Assembly (NCBI GenBank): GCA_013995675.1
Contig: VWRR01000012.1
Location: 372,001 to 436,000, forward strand
DNA: 64,000 nt
Source of the DNA: Cyanidiococcus yangmingshanensis
Lineage: Eukaryota; Rhodophyta; Bangiophyceae; Cyanidiales; Cyanidiaceae
Direction: 5' to 3'
Made by a program: the position numbers and the translations under genes. Shown here piece after piece: positions 1 to 9,590 of the stretch; within the stretch, counting starts at the first letter, position 1; the number at the start of each line of letters is the position of its first letter. A model generated the notes under the pieces. That model was not told the origin of the DNA. It ran no database searches and saw only the letters and a list, made by a program, of their open reading frames with translations.

Positions 1-755
1 GCCGACATGGCGAAAGCGCAACGGTGGCAAAATATATGAAAGCAGCTGCCAAGGCTCAGGAGGAGATCCGAGCGCGCGATGAGGAAATCGTCCAGCTGCG
101 CAAACAGATCGAGCAGTTGCGCAGCCAAGTCGCTAGCACACGTTCCGCTCCTGCTCTGATGCAATCTGCACCATCCAGTTCAAGCTTGCGGCGGCGGTGC
201 AGTACGACGTTCGCAACGTCCAGCGAGCACGCCCGCCCCACCAGTCTCCATGAACTGAACCAGACTCAAGAAGATTGCTTCGCCGCGGACGATAAGGAAA
301 ACCACTTGGACACGTCGTCTGAGCCGCGGCGGTTCGAGTGCCCAGCTGTCTCCGCCCAAAAGAGCAATAACGGCGACTCGCTGCACGTCGATGGGAACCA
401 AAATCAGTCCAGTCGCTCCGACGAGGAGACAAGACCGGCCAATACGTTCGTGGGAACCCGCGCCAGACGTAGCCAGAGTGCTGTGTCTATCTCCTCTGGA
501 CATGCGGCAAGCGAGACGTCGACGCAATCTACGAACTCGGCCGCCGCTTTGCAACCGCGGTCGCGTCGTTCATCCTCGCACCAATCATCGAACTGCATAC
601 GCTCTCCATTGGCTGCTGCCAATCGCGACAACGACCAAACCTCGAGACCATCGCCGACGGTCCCATCCAAGACGACGACCGCCAAAACCAAAGCCACAAC
701 TGCCGCGGAGCGGTCCAGTACCGGTACCATCCAGCGCTTCGCCAATTCGATCTGA
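1..755 (+). CDS. C-terminal part of a coiled-coil, Ser/Thr-rich protein (cut by window edge)
   Basis: The frame is open from the first bases of the window with no stop upstream, so the gene probably begins outside. The first 35 or so residues form a charged heptad-like coiled coil (AQEEIRARDEEIVQLRKQI); the rest is rich in Ser, Thr, Arg and Gln and looks disordered. No family is recognised. The frame closes at 755, but a second frame, shifted by +1 and ending at 1011, overlaps it from about 391 and is also basic and Ser/Pro-rich. The true C-terminus may therefore lie further on, as in other genes here whose frame changes. An attachment, scaffold or spindle role would be guesswork. Confidence 0.5.
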   Translation, partial: RHGESATVAKYMKAAAKAQEEIRARDEEIVQLRKQIEQLRSQVASTRSAPALMQSAPSSSSLRRRCSTTFATSSEHARPTSLHELNQTQEDCFAADDKENHLDTSSEPRRFECPAVSAQKSNNGDSLHVDGNQNQSSRSDEETRPANTFVGTRARRSQSAVSISSGHAASETSTQSTNSAAALQPRSRRSSSHQSSNCIRSPLAAANRDNDQTSRPSPTVPSKTTTAKTKATTAAERSSTGTIQRFANSI

Positions 756-1243
756 TCCTGGAACGAAAACAACAACGACGGCGAGACTGCCTCGCCACGA
801 AGCCGCAGCGCCCGCCCATGGTTCTGGTCAACGAGTCGTTCTGTTGCGAGAGACGCGAGCCGACCTCCTGCGGCGCCAAGCGAACGAGGCCAAACGCAAC
901 GGCACCCCAAGTCGTGTTCACTACGCCTTTGGGTCCCGCATAGAACGAAGCATCACGGGCACCGATTCGGCCTCACCAAGTGATTCGCGCCGGCGCCCTT
1001 CAGGTAGCTGACAAGAACCCCCAACCCAAACGCACCCGAAGATGCTCACCGATGAGTACCTAACCCCCCCGAATCGAAGGCGAACGCCATTTCGGTTTCA
1101 GCGAAATATTCAGTGCGCCCCTCTCTATCGCTTTCCCTGCCATGATGGTTGTCGCGTGCACGATCACAACGAAGCGATGCTGGAACCGTTGCAGTGATCA
1201 GGAGCCCATGGGCATTCCGTCCGTGGTTTCGTCAACGCGCCAG

Positions 1244-3154
1244 TCAGGCTCGTTGGTCGCTGCACCGGCAACATGCCTTGTCGTCGTCGTCGTCGAGTAC
1301 CCAGTCGCTGAGGACGACGACAGCGTCGCTCCTGGCCTTGTTCCGAAATGAAAACCACCCGATAGCGCAGGGAACGTCATCGACACCAAAGCCGAAACCG
1401 TCCCCTTCCGATGCCGTCATGGGCACCAGGCCCTGAATTTCGTCCTCCTCCTCGACGTCGAAATAGGTACGTAAAATATGCTGCGATTTGAAGTAAATAT
1501 CCTCATTGACGTGATTCTGGAGCATTTCGATCTTCTCCAGACCACCTACCTGTTCGATGAGGGACGCGTATTCGTTCGCGGGTTGGTGCATTCGTTCCCG
1601 CTCTCGTTCGCCCGAGGCGAGTATATTCTCCAGGCCCTCGAGGACGACGATGAGTAGTTTGCTATCATTCACCAGGAGCAGGTCACACATGGGTTTGATA
1701 CAACCTTGCATCACTAGGGCGCGTATCTGAGGGTCAGTGCCACCGGCAGTGGCGTTACTGATAGCCCAGGCTGCTTCTCGTCGAGTCTCAAAGTCACTTG
1801 TCGCCAACAGGGACACCAGCGGGGGCACAAGACCGTTCTCAATGACCAGTTCGATCTGTTCAATCGTGCCAGCAGTGATATTGCTCACCGTCCAGCAGGT
1901 CTCCTTACGAATGAGCCGCTTGGCTGACGACAGCAGGCGCAAAAGATAGGGCAGCGCACCGCAGTCCAGCACAGTCTGGGTCTGTTCATCGGTGCCAGTG
2001 ACGATGTTGCCGATCGTACGCAGCGCTGGTTGCTGTATCGCCGTCGATTCATGGCCCAGGAGCTCAATGACACGAGGGACAATACCCGAACGAATAATCG
2101 CATCGATCTGGGAATTGTTCTCGGTCTTGTCGTCGCTGAGGTAGGAGAGTGCCCAGCAGGTGTCGACCAGAACCTCCTCGTCGCTGCTCTGAACAAGCTG
2201 GGCGAGCACTGGCAGAGCGGCCAAAATTAAACTCATTTCTGGTGCCGGTTTGCCCCGGCAAAAGTTGCTCAGCGTCCATGTCGCATTTCGGAGCATACTC
2301 GGTTTGCGCTGAGTCTGCAACAACTGTAAAAGGGGCTCCATAGCGCCATGAGCAAGTACCAGGTCACGATATTGAACTGAATCACCGGCAATATTGCCGA
2401 GGGCCCAAGCAGCCTGTTCACAGACGTCCTCGTTGGGCGCTTGCAACAGACGAACAAAAAGAGGAAGTGCACCCGCTTGGACTACCACCGTGGTCTGCTC
2501 CGTGTTCCCACTCGCGATATTCGTGAGGGCCCATGCTGCCTCAAACTGCAGTTCAGGGTACTGGTCGTAGCTCAGATACTCAACGAACTTTTCCACTGTG
2601 CCTTGACACTCGATCACCTCCTGAATAGGCGGAGCGCGTTCGATGGAGAGAATACGCCGAAATTCGCGCACAGCTCGTAGCAAGAGCTCTGGGGTCGCGC
2701 CCGACTGGTAGAGCGTATCCCTCAGAGCTGGCATACTGGCCAAGATCTCTTGCCGAGAACGCGTCGTTAGCAGTGCTGCGCCCGAGTCCGAGGCGTCGCT
2801 CGTCGACTCGAGCATCGTCTCGGCCGCAGTGGACGCCGCTGCCGCTGTTCCGTCCGGTGTCGGAAACGCTCTCCCTGCAGTCGAGGCAGGCACAGAGACC
2901 CCTTGTCCTACGCCTCCCGCACCGGCTATCGACGAAGTGGCGTTTGCGTCCATAGTACCGAACGCCGATACGGGCGCTTCCCTTCCTGTCTGCGCAGCGG
3001 GGTGCTCCCGACGCTTCTTCATCAGGGTCTCCTCACGTTTCGTCTTCCGAATCTCCACTTTGTGCTCATCTCGTTTTCTTCTCGCTTCATCGAGATCTAC
3101 ACCCTTTTTGAAAGATCGATGCCGTTCTTCGATTCGAGCCCGAGTTGCCTGCAT
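1244..3154 (-). CDS. KPNA: Importin subunit alpha (karyopherin alpha)
   Basis: This is the adaptor that binds classical nuclear localisation signals and hands cargo to importin beta. An Arg/Lys-rich importin-beta-binding domain fills about residues 5-55 (EARRKRDEHKVEIRKTKREE). It is followed by about ten armadillo repeats, whose repeated signatures such as EAAWALTNIASG, EQAAWALGNIAGD and REAAWAISNATAGG carry the Trp/Asn ladder that grips the cargo signal. The ATG at 3154 sits directly before the binding domain. The C-terminus is odd. Family members end soon after a Gly-Gly-Phe-Asn-Phe type motif; here the frame reads GWFSF and runs on for some 45 atypical residues. One base further along the +1 frame, the family-like GGFHF appears, with the switch at the GGG near 1358-1360. 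The identity is certain; the last residues are not. Confidence 0.95.
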   Translation of the reverse strand: MQATRARIEERHRSFKKGVDLDEARRKRDEHKVEIRKTKREETLMKKRREHPAAQTGREAPVSAFGTMDANATSSIAGAGGVGQGVSVPASTAGRAFPTPDGTAAAASTAAETMLESTSDASDSGAALLTTRSRQEILASMPALRDTLYQSGATPELLLRAVREFRRILSIERAPPIQEVIECQGTVEKFVEYLSYDQYPELQFEAAWALTNIASGNTEQTTVVVQAGALPLFVRLLQAPNEDVCEQAAWALGNIAGDSVQYRDLVLAHGAMEPLLQLLQTQRKPSMLRNATWTLSNFCRGKPAPEMSLILAALPVLAQLVQSSDEEVLVDTCWALSYLSDDKTENNSQIDAIIRSGIVPRVIELLGHESTAIQQPALRTIGNIVTGTDEQTQTVLDCGALPYLLRLLSSAKRLIRKETCWTVSNITAGTIEQIELVIENGLVPPLVSLLATSDFETRREAAWAISNATAGGTDPQIRALVMQGCIKPMCDLLLVNDSKLLIVVLEGLENILASGERERERMHQPANEYASLIEQVGGLEKIEMLQNHVNEDIYFKSQHILRTYFDVEEEDEIQGLVPMTASEGDGFGFGVDDVPCAIGWFSFRNKARSDAVVVLSDWVLDDDDDKACCRCSDQRA

Positions 3155-3294
3155 ATGGACAAGTTCGATGTGCTACTCGTTTTCGTAGACCAACGACGTC
3201 CCTGAAAGCCAGCAAATCGTCGGAGGAGTTTCGACAGGGCGACGTCCTCGTCCAGCCTCTGCAGAGCGGTCGATTGTCACGTGACGTGGTAACT

Positions 3295-3643
3295 GGTATC
3301 TATCTGCCCATAATGGTCTATCACGAACCGATGCGGTCGATCGGCAGAGACGCTCGATACAGACGGCCATCGAAACCTATTGAATAGGTATCTATCTGCC
3401 CATAATGGTCTATCACGAACCGATGCGGTCGATCGGCAGAGACGCTCGATACAGACGGCCATCGAAACCTATTGAATAGGTATCTATCTGCCCATAATGG
3501 TCTATCACGAACCGATGCGGTCGATCGGCAGAGACGCTCGATACAGACGGCCATCGAAACCTATTGAATAGGTATCTATCTGCCCATAATGGTCTATCAC
3601 GAACCGATGCGGTCGATCGGCAGAGACGCTCGATACAGACGGC
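3295..3643. repeat. 92-bp tandem repeat, about 3.8 copies
   Basis: Copies start at 3295, 3387, 3479 and 3571, each opening with ggtatctatctgcccataat. The first three are complete and essentially identical. The fourth stops matching at about 3643. The unit is not a multiple of three, so it does not encode a repeated peptide in one frame, although each strand is largely open. It lies about 140 bp upstream of importin alpha. This near-identity points to recent expansion of a minisatellite. Confidence 0.95.
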
Positions 3644-5887
3644 ACTTACAATGCCAATGACTCGGCCAACGTGCACGCATTCTTCAGAGGCGCTCATATG
3701 AACCGTCACGATCGTTCACCGTTACGAGGGGAGCTTTTGGTCGAAATCGTCCGAGTTCGGTCACGAGGAGGTCGTGAGCATCAATCATCCTCAACAGCTT
3801 GAAGGTGTTCAACGGTTGCGTTGGCACTGCTGTGCGCGTTCTTGAAGACTAATGGGCTTGTTGTACTGAAAACGCTGGTGGATCCCTCTGTTTGCTGGTC
3901 ATGACATGGGAAATGTGCGTAGGCGTTTGTTGAAGCTCGTGTAGATTGAAGCGACGGTATGAGTCATCAATCGCAGCGCTGTTATTGACGATAACGTTGT
4001 TGATGGATAGACGCATGAACTTGCCCCAGATCTCTTTAGAGCAGCCTTCCAATACGTTCTTAAATGTTGAAAAGTAGCAAATAAGTGGCACTAGTGGGAT
4101 GAAAGACGTGATTGAGCGGACTCCATCGGCAGTGTCGTTGGCGCTACCTACCTAGGGCTCGGCCTGAGGCAACAAGTCGGCAAAGGCGCGTTTGAGTCAC
4201 GCACTCGGTCTGTGCGCGACTCGTTGGCTTGAACCGTCTAGGAAACTTTGCTTTCCGCCTGGTAGGGAACAGTAAGGGACTCGGTTCAAGTCGCCTTGGT
4301 GAACGATAGTGTCTCGACAGCGCCGAGTCAGGGACGGACTCTTCTCAGATACACAGTTACAGCCTGGTTTTGGCTACAAAATTTCAACGAACCAATAACG
4401 ATTCCTATCTCAAGGAAAACGAATGGACACCTAGCGTTGTCGAGTGAATACATCCTCACTCCCAACGAGCACCAGCAATCGCTGTCTTCTCCACACACTG
4501 GTGTATCGTCGAGGAGAACAACCCTGATAGTCGCCCTCAACGAGTCACGAAATCGCTCCTTGTCATGAGCACAACAATGACGTCATCCCTGTCGCTTCTC
4601 TGAAAAAAGACCGCAACGACACCGTTGCTGAGTTCATACGAGATGACATTCGGTGGAACGCAAGCCAATTCGCGCTTCTTACTGAGCGTCGTTCCTCTTC
4701 AACGCCTGTTCGGCACAATCCCATCACAAGAGAATCCTCCAAGCTGGTGTGCCGTCCTGGTATTTGGCGAAGAACTTTGAGCAGGAGGCTGGAATGGTGA
4801 CAGGCCCGACGGAGCTTACCGCGAAACCCTCCACCTACTGACGGATCCAATGAGGGTGATCGTAAATGGCCGCAATCATCGGGCAAGAGTACTGGAGCAA
4901 CTTGGGCATCGCCCATGGAGGGCGACCTGTTGTCGCACTGCATCCGTGTGGTGAAATCAATAAGCGCTCCCACAGCAGTCGAAATGGAAGCAAAACATGA
5001 ACAAGGCCTCGAGACTGGAATCGCCGACCTGCCTCTTCCAGAATCCGGATGGCCATCCATCAAGCACGCTTGGCTGGCTAATGATGAATAGCTGGTAGAC
5101 AACTCGATGTATGGTTCCTATGGAAAGGGAGAAGCGGGCTGTGCAGTGCGAAGAATGATGCGTCGAATCATCCTTGTCGAGGGAGGGTAAAGCGAATCTG
5201 GACCCATTCGGTTTCTCAGAGTGCCTGCATGATCTTCGAAAGCACCCAATACGGGAGCAGTACGAACAAAAGTTGTGTGATATCCGTCACAATTTATCTT
5301 GGCTTGGAGCCGCCAGCCTCTACCAGGTAAACGATGAGCTTGGCTCGGTTTGGCGCAGTCATGTTCAGCAGACGAGAACCGAGCATCATTCCGCTGAGTT
5401 TGAGAAATGCCATCATCGCGCATTCCGGACAGATGATGGAACCGAATACCTCAACGTCAGTGTCTTGCATGTCTATCGTAGCGGTATGTCTTTGCAGGCT
5501 CAAACACAAGCTCACACAGGTGGACATGCGCTCACATCCGGTGACAACCGTTCGGTGTGCCTTCGGTCGAGTGCATTCGCAAACACACGCTGCCAATCGA
5601 TGAACCCTGAACGACAAACGATACCTTCAAGAAACTCGAGGTCTTGACGCCCCATCGCGAGCGTGGTATCAAGTCGCTGGATACGAAGTTTGTTCAGTGT
5701 CATCACGAATCCAGCTTGCTGTTGCGATCCTCCTGACCAAGCCCGAAACTCGTTGACACGGTCTTGAATCGTCTTGAGCGGATACACAAGCAGGCCGAGA
5801 CATATACAAGGCCAGAAAAACCACCCGTTTATCTTCAAGGTTCCGCCCGTGGCCACAGAGAGGATACATGTTCACGCCCGCGGCACT
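3644..5887. other. 2.2-kb stretch with no intact gene; possible decayed coding region
   Basis: No open frame here matches a known family. Between about 4300 and 5650 on the plus strand several short segments read like protein (for example DDIRWNASQFALL and HCIRVVKSISAP), but they sit in different frames separated by stops. Parts of the minus strand between 5300 and 5860 also look protein-like. This would fit an old, broken gene or mobile element of unknown family with several breaks. It could equally be chance open frames in GC-rich DNA. No terminal repeats were seen. Confidence 0.3.
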
Positions 5888-7300
5888 TTATCGAACAGGA
5901 TATTCGCCGCCGATATCACCTAATTCAAGTTTTTGTTGACGCCGTTCAGTCAGTGCTCTAATAATCAATGCAAGGAGTGCATTCACACTGGGGCGATGGT
6001 CGCCCCTAGAGGCCATTAGGTCTGCCACTGCCCCATTGAGCGCATCAACTTCGGTCGGCTGTCCACGAAGCAGATCCGCCAACATAGAGTTCACATTACC
6101 AGCGGTCGCGCCAAGCACGTTTCGCAACTTGCCGAGCAGGGGAGGCCCCGACATTCCGAACAACTCCGCGACCTCCAGTGCTGCCATTTCCGCCAAACGC
6201 AACGCCTCCGGCAAGCGCATGAGCGCTCCATTTCGGACGCCCAACAGCGTAGCGACCGGGTTGATTCCACAGTTCAGCGCCAGCTTCTCGACGAAAGGTC
6301 GCTCATCTTGTCCAATGGAAGCAGGTCCAATGCCTGCACGATTCATCCATGCACAGAGGCCTTGACGTTCATCCAAGAGACGCTGCTGCTCCAGAGTCAG
6401 GTCCAGTATCTGTCCCCAAGGCGAGTACCGCTGATCTCCTATGGCCGTTGCTGGGGCCTTCTCCGACGAAGGCCGTCGGGTCTCTCCAGCCGGTGCTCGC
6501 TCTTCTGTGCCATTTGAACGATACAGCGCGCTGAACCATGACTCGGTCGGAAGATGTTGAAACTGTTCCGTCCGAACTTGTTCTCTTGTGACATGCTCGT
6601 CCTGAATACGATTCTCCGCTCGTTTACAGGAGGCGCTCGTGCTCGTGAAGGGGATTGGTGCCACTGCTGCCAGCGTTTCCTTGAGGGTATCCCGCACCAT
6701 GATAGGTTGACTCGGGTTCCCCTTTCCCAGAATATATGTTGCACCGTGGCCATGCACTTGCACTTTGTTGGTTCCCAGGCGTTCCGCTGCCATGTACGTC
6801 ACTGCAGGGAGTACAGCCACCTGCCGTGGCAGCAGTGCCGCCAAGCGAGGTACGTGCCCGATTCCATTACAGAAAGTAACCGCAGCTGAAGGACTCGTGC
6901 TGCCCATGAACGCTCGTCTCAGAAACGAACCAATCGATTCGATTTGATAGCTCTTCACACAAACCAAGGCAAGGTCAATACCAGCCGCAGTATCGTCCCG
7001 ACAACTCATCACCTGAAGCTGGGGAGCGTCCAGAGCACAGAAACACGCTCTGCTTGCTGACTGCTTACCGAGGGCATCGCCTGTCTCGAAATTGATAAGG
7101 TCAATGCCTCCTTTATTTTGAATCTGTTGTGCAACTTGTTCCGAGCGACACACAAGCGCTAGTTTCGAGAAAATCGGCCTCGCCTCTGATTGTTGAAGCT
7201 GAGCGAGTTTCGCAAACACGAGGAGGCCGATAGCTCCAGAGCCGATCACGGCTACTCTTGGCGCTTGACTCTGCGATAAAGTGCCCAGTCCAGTAGCCAT
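5888..7300 (-). CDS. panE: 2-dehydropantoate 2-reductase (ketopantoate reductase) family protein
   Basis: This enzyme makes pantoate with NADPH in the pantothenate and coenzyme A pathway. The N-terminus has the Rossmann motif VAVIGSGAIG at about residues 15-25. Further on come DLALVCVKSYQ, the usual NADP-domain strand, and CNGIGH. The C-terminal helical domain contains EKLALNCGINPVA, whose Lys and Asn correspond to catalytic residues of the family, and a later run EVDALNGAVADL matching the PanE/ApbA C-terminal signature (usually E.D.LNG.V...). At 470 residues it is longer than bacterial enzymes of about 300; the extra length is mostly a poorly conserved insert near residues 225-310. The ATG at 7300 is close to the Rossmann motif, so no long targeting peptide is evident. 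Other ApbA-family specificities remain possible. Confidence 0.85.
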   Translation of the reverse strand: MATGLGTLSQSQAPRVAVIGSGAIGLLVFAKLAQLQQSEARPIFSKLALVCRSEQVAQQIQNKGGIDLINFETGDALGKQSASRACFCALDAPQLQVMSCRDDTAAGIDLALVCVKSYQIESIGSFLRRAFMGSTSPSAAVTFCNGIGHVPRLAALLPRQVAVLPAVTYMAAERLGTNKVQVHGHGATYILGKGNPSQPIMVRDTLKETLAAVAPIPFTSTSASCKRAENRIQDEHVTREQVRTEQFQHLPTESWFSALYRSNGTEERAPAGETRRPSSEKAPATAIGDQRYSPWGQILDLTLEQQRLLDERQGLCAWMNRAGIGPASIGQDERPFVEKLALNCGINPVATLLGVRNGALMRLPEALRLAEMAALEVAELFGMSGPPLLGKLRNVLGATAGNVNSMLADLLRGQPTEVDALNGAVADLMASRGDHRPSVNALLALIIRALTERRQQKLELGDIGGEYPVR

Positions 7301-8435
7301 TCATCGTCTCGACGGCGTACCTAAAACTTCAAGACGTCCGCAACGCCTCCAAGGCATACCGCGAGACCCTCAACGTGGTCGCATATCGCTAGAGACCCTC
7401 ACCGACAAACCAGGCCGCCGGTATTTAGGTTGATACGATCGTTAGGGTATTCACCGAGTTGTCTTGACAGGCGTGTTTTGCTCGCTTGCCGATCAACTCG
7501 ATAACGCTTGTTCAGAGGCGATATGTAGATTTGCTGCACTGACTATCCATTCAATGGCCATTGCAACGCTCTCTTACTCGGGGAACGCTAAACGTATTCT
7601 GTCAACTAGAGTAGGCAGAAGGGTTCGCAATCGTTTGCAGAAAAATGGAATCAAACAGCGCCTGGTACCAAAGAGGAGTTGCAGTCAGCGCCAACTGCAG
7701 TTTGGCTAGAGCTGCAGATGCTGCAATGGCCATCGAGCAACCTGCATTCTTTCGGCAGCCTTTGTGAGCCTGGTTTTCAATTCGTTGCCCATAAAGCTAT
7801 GGTCGAAGGGGTGCATTCGTAGCGGATCATTGCGGCAAATATAAACTTCACTAGCAGGCTCAGAAAGCGCAGCGTCACGTTGTGGGTGCTGCTCGATACA
7901 TTCATCGGCAGCATCGGCTACTGCGGCACCAGCCATACCACAAGGACACTAGGCACGGTCTCCAAGGAGATGGACCTCACTTGGTATTCGCAGTAAGCAT
8001 CTAACATAGACGCCATTTCCTAGCAGTATCGCTCGTCGCTGAGATGCCACAATGATGCATTCGGTAGAGCGTTTACTCCCCGCCCAAGGAATCCAACAAC
8101 CATGCATCCGTAGCGCAGTGACTCCAAAGGAAAACATCGGTCGACACCAACCGAAACGAAGCACTGCATTCAAGCCCTAGCATTTGTGCCTCGCCATGCT
8201 CAATATCATCGAGTCAAGGAATGTCCGAGTCTCCCTAAATTCTGTGCTTCTCTGGGCTCAGAGCGACGCCCGGTGGTCAGCCACAAGCACCTCCGATATG
8301 TAGAGCAGATGTTTGAGGACACCCCCTGAGGCACTCGTCCGTTCGCAATACGGTCAACCTACAACAGTCGCAAAACTTTTTCATGAAATAAGTCCAATTG
8401 CAATCTCAGCACGCCATCCATGATGTCCACGACTC
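7301..8435. other. Intergenic region without a recognised gene
   Basis: This lies between the ketopantoate reductase and shikimate kinase genes, both on the minus strand. The best open frame is a 76-residue minus-strand one at 7706-7936. Its peptide is compositionally plausible but has no family match, and it is too short to trust. Confidence 0.5.
7706..7936 (-). CDS. Possible small hypothetical protein
   Basis: This is a 76-residue open frame beginning MAGAAVADAADECIEQ and containing RNDPLRMHPFDHSFMG. The composition is protein-like, balanced in charge, and the frame starts with ATG. No domain, signal peptide or membrane segment is seen. It stands alone in a 1.1-kb gap. It may equally be chance. 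Confidence 0.22.
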   Translation of the reverse strand: MAGAAVADAADECIEQHPQRDAALSEPASEVYICRNDPLRMHPFDHSFMGNELKTRLTKAAERMQVARWPLQHLQL

Positions 8436-9299
8436 CTAGCACTGCTGCGCTCGATACCTGCTCGATGCGGACGGATGTTCGTCAATGAACTGAACGAGCG
8501 CGTCTGCAATCATATCCACGACTTGTGCAATAGAGGCGTCGGCTTGGAGCTCCACCGTCACGTCTGCCTGATGATAGAGATGTTCTCTTTCAATGACAAG
8601 TCGTTCAAGACGCTCTCGAAGTGCTTCTCTTCGAGCGACGCCATCCATATCCGTCACTGATGTGCTCGTCCCCTGCGAGAGAAGCGGCCGACCCGTCCCA
8701 TCCTCCACTCGCTGAGCTAGCAGTTCGGGTGTTGCGCGCAAGTAGACCACGAGGCCGGTCTGTAGAACGCCCCAGTTTCGTTGACGAAGCACCACTCCAC
8801 CGCCTGTTGCGATCACTTTCCGCAAGTGGCTCTGTAACGAGTCCATCACGAGCGACTCCACTTCTCGGAAGTATGCCTCACCCTCCTCAGCAAATATCTC
8901 CGAGATACTTCTCTGCAACGTTTGCTCGACGATCACGTCAGTGTCTATGAAGGTGTAACCAAGTGCGCTCGCCAAAGAGGCGCCCACTGTCGACTTTCCC
9001 GAACCCATCATTCCCACGAGGTACACACAAGTACCCTTCAGTTTTCGGCGTAGATTTTGGAAGCGATTTTCATCCTGTCTCTCACAGAGCGTGAGCCTCT
9101 TCGAAAGGGGAACTGGCCAAGTGCAACGACGCTTGATCGACAGTGTATGCCGTTCAGTTCGGCATCGGCAGCGCCCAAGCAGCATGGGCGACGCTCGCCA
9201 GGCACCCACCGTCCATGACGTATCAAGTGGACGTCTCCAGATTGTCGGAGTAAAACAAATGAGGGGCCTCGTCGAAAATTCAAGCACATGCTGGCTCAT
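8436..9299 (-). CDS. Shikimate kinase, probably plastid-targeted
   Basis: It phosphorylates shikimate with ATP, a middle step of the chorismate pathway to aromatic amino acids, which is plastidial in algae. The kinase domain of about 170 residues has the P-loop GMMGSGKS, the shikimate-binding DTDVIVE, the GGGVVLR loop, and an Arg-Pro-Leu-Leu lid segment (GRPLL). The open frame extends upstream to 9413 from a TTG, but the first ATG, at 9299, gives a protein of about 287 residues. It has roughly 80 basic, Ser/Thr/Arg-rich residues before the kinase domain, suitable for a transit peptide. The domain is complete. Confidence 0.9.
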   Translation of the reverse strand: MSQHVLEFSTRPLICFTPTIWRRPLDTSWTVGAWRASPMLLGRCRCRTERHTLSIKRRCTWPVPLSKRLTLCERQDENRFQNLRRKLKGTCVYLVGMMGSGKSTVGASLASALGYTFIDTDVIVEQTLQRSISEIFAEEGEAYFREVESLVMDSLQSHLRKVIATGGGVVLRQRNWGVLQTGLVVYLRATPELLAQRVEDGTGRPLLSQGTSTSVTDMDGVARREALRERLERLVIEREHLYHQADVTVELQADASIAQVVDMIADALVQFIDEHPSASSRYRAQQC

Positions 9300-9590
9300 G
9301 ATGAAACAGGGGCCGTCTCGGGCAACGACGAAGAATCCTGAACGGAAACAACCGGAGTCGAAGCTGTTTTGCAAGGGCGCTCTCTTCCCCGAATGGCTTG
9401 GGGAACGTTGCAAGCGTTCCGTGCTGGCGTTTTCGTGTCTTACTTGTACTGACTTGGTGTTGATGACGAGTTACCTATGAAGCACAGTCTGCCATTGACT
9501 GTGAACTTTGTCATCGCTCTGTGCTGATAGAAAGCGTTGAGCGCACTGGGAAACACGTAGCTTGGTTCATCGGTGGCTTGGGCTGGGGTC

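Noticed and set aside
3173-3709. Minus-strand frames with a repeated peptide
   Set aside because: They are produced by the 92-bp repeat. The unit is not a multiple of three, so the same peptide falls in different frames; not a repeat protein.
4265-4290. ggttcaagtc resembling a tRNA B box
   Set aside because: The flanking bases do not form a T stem and no matching acceptor stem was found. Permuted or intron-containing tRNA genes, known in cyanidiophytes, cannot be fully excluded by eye.
4563-5102. 179-codon minus-strand open frame
   Set aside because: No motif and Ser/Arg-rich. The opposite strand reads more protein-like over the same interval.
5349-5356. TTTGGCGC E2F-like octamer
   Set aside because: An octamer is expected about twice by chance in this length on both strands, and it is not near a gene start.
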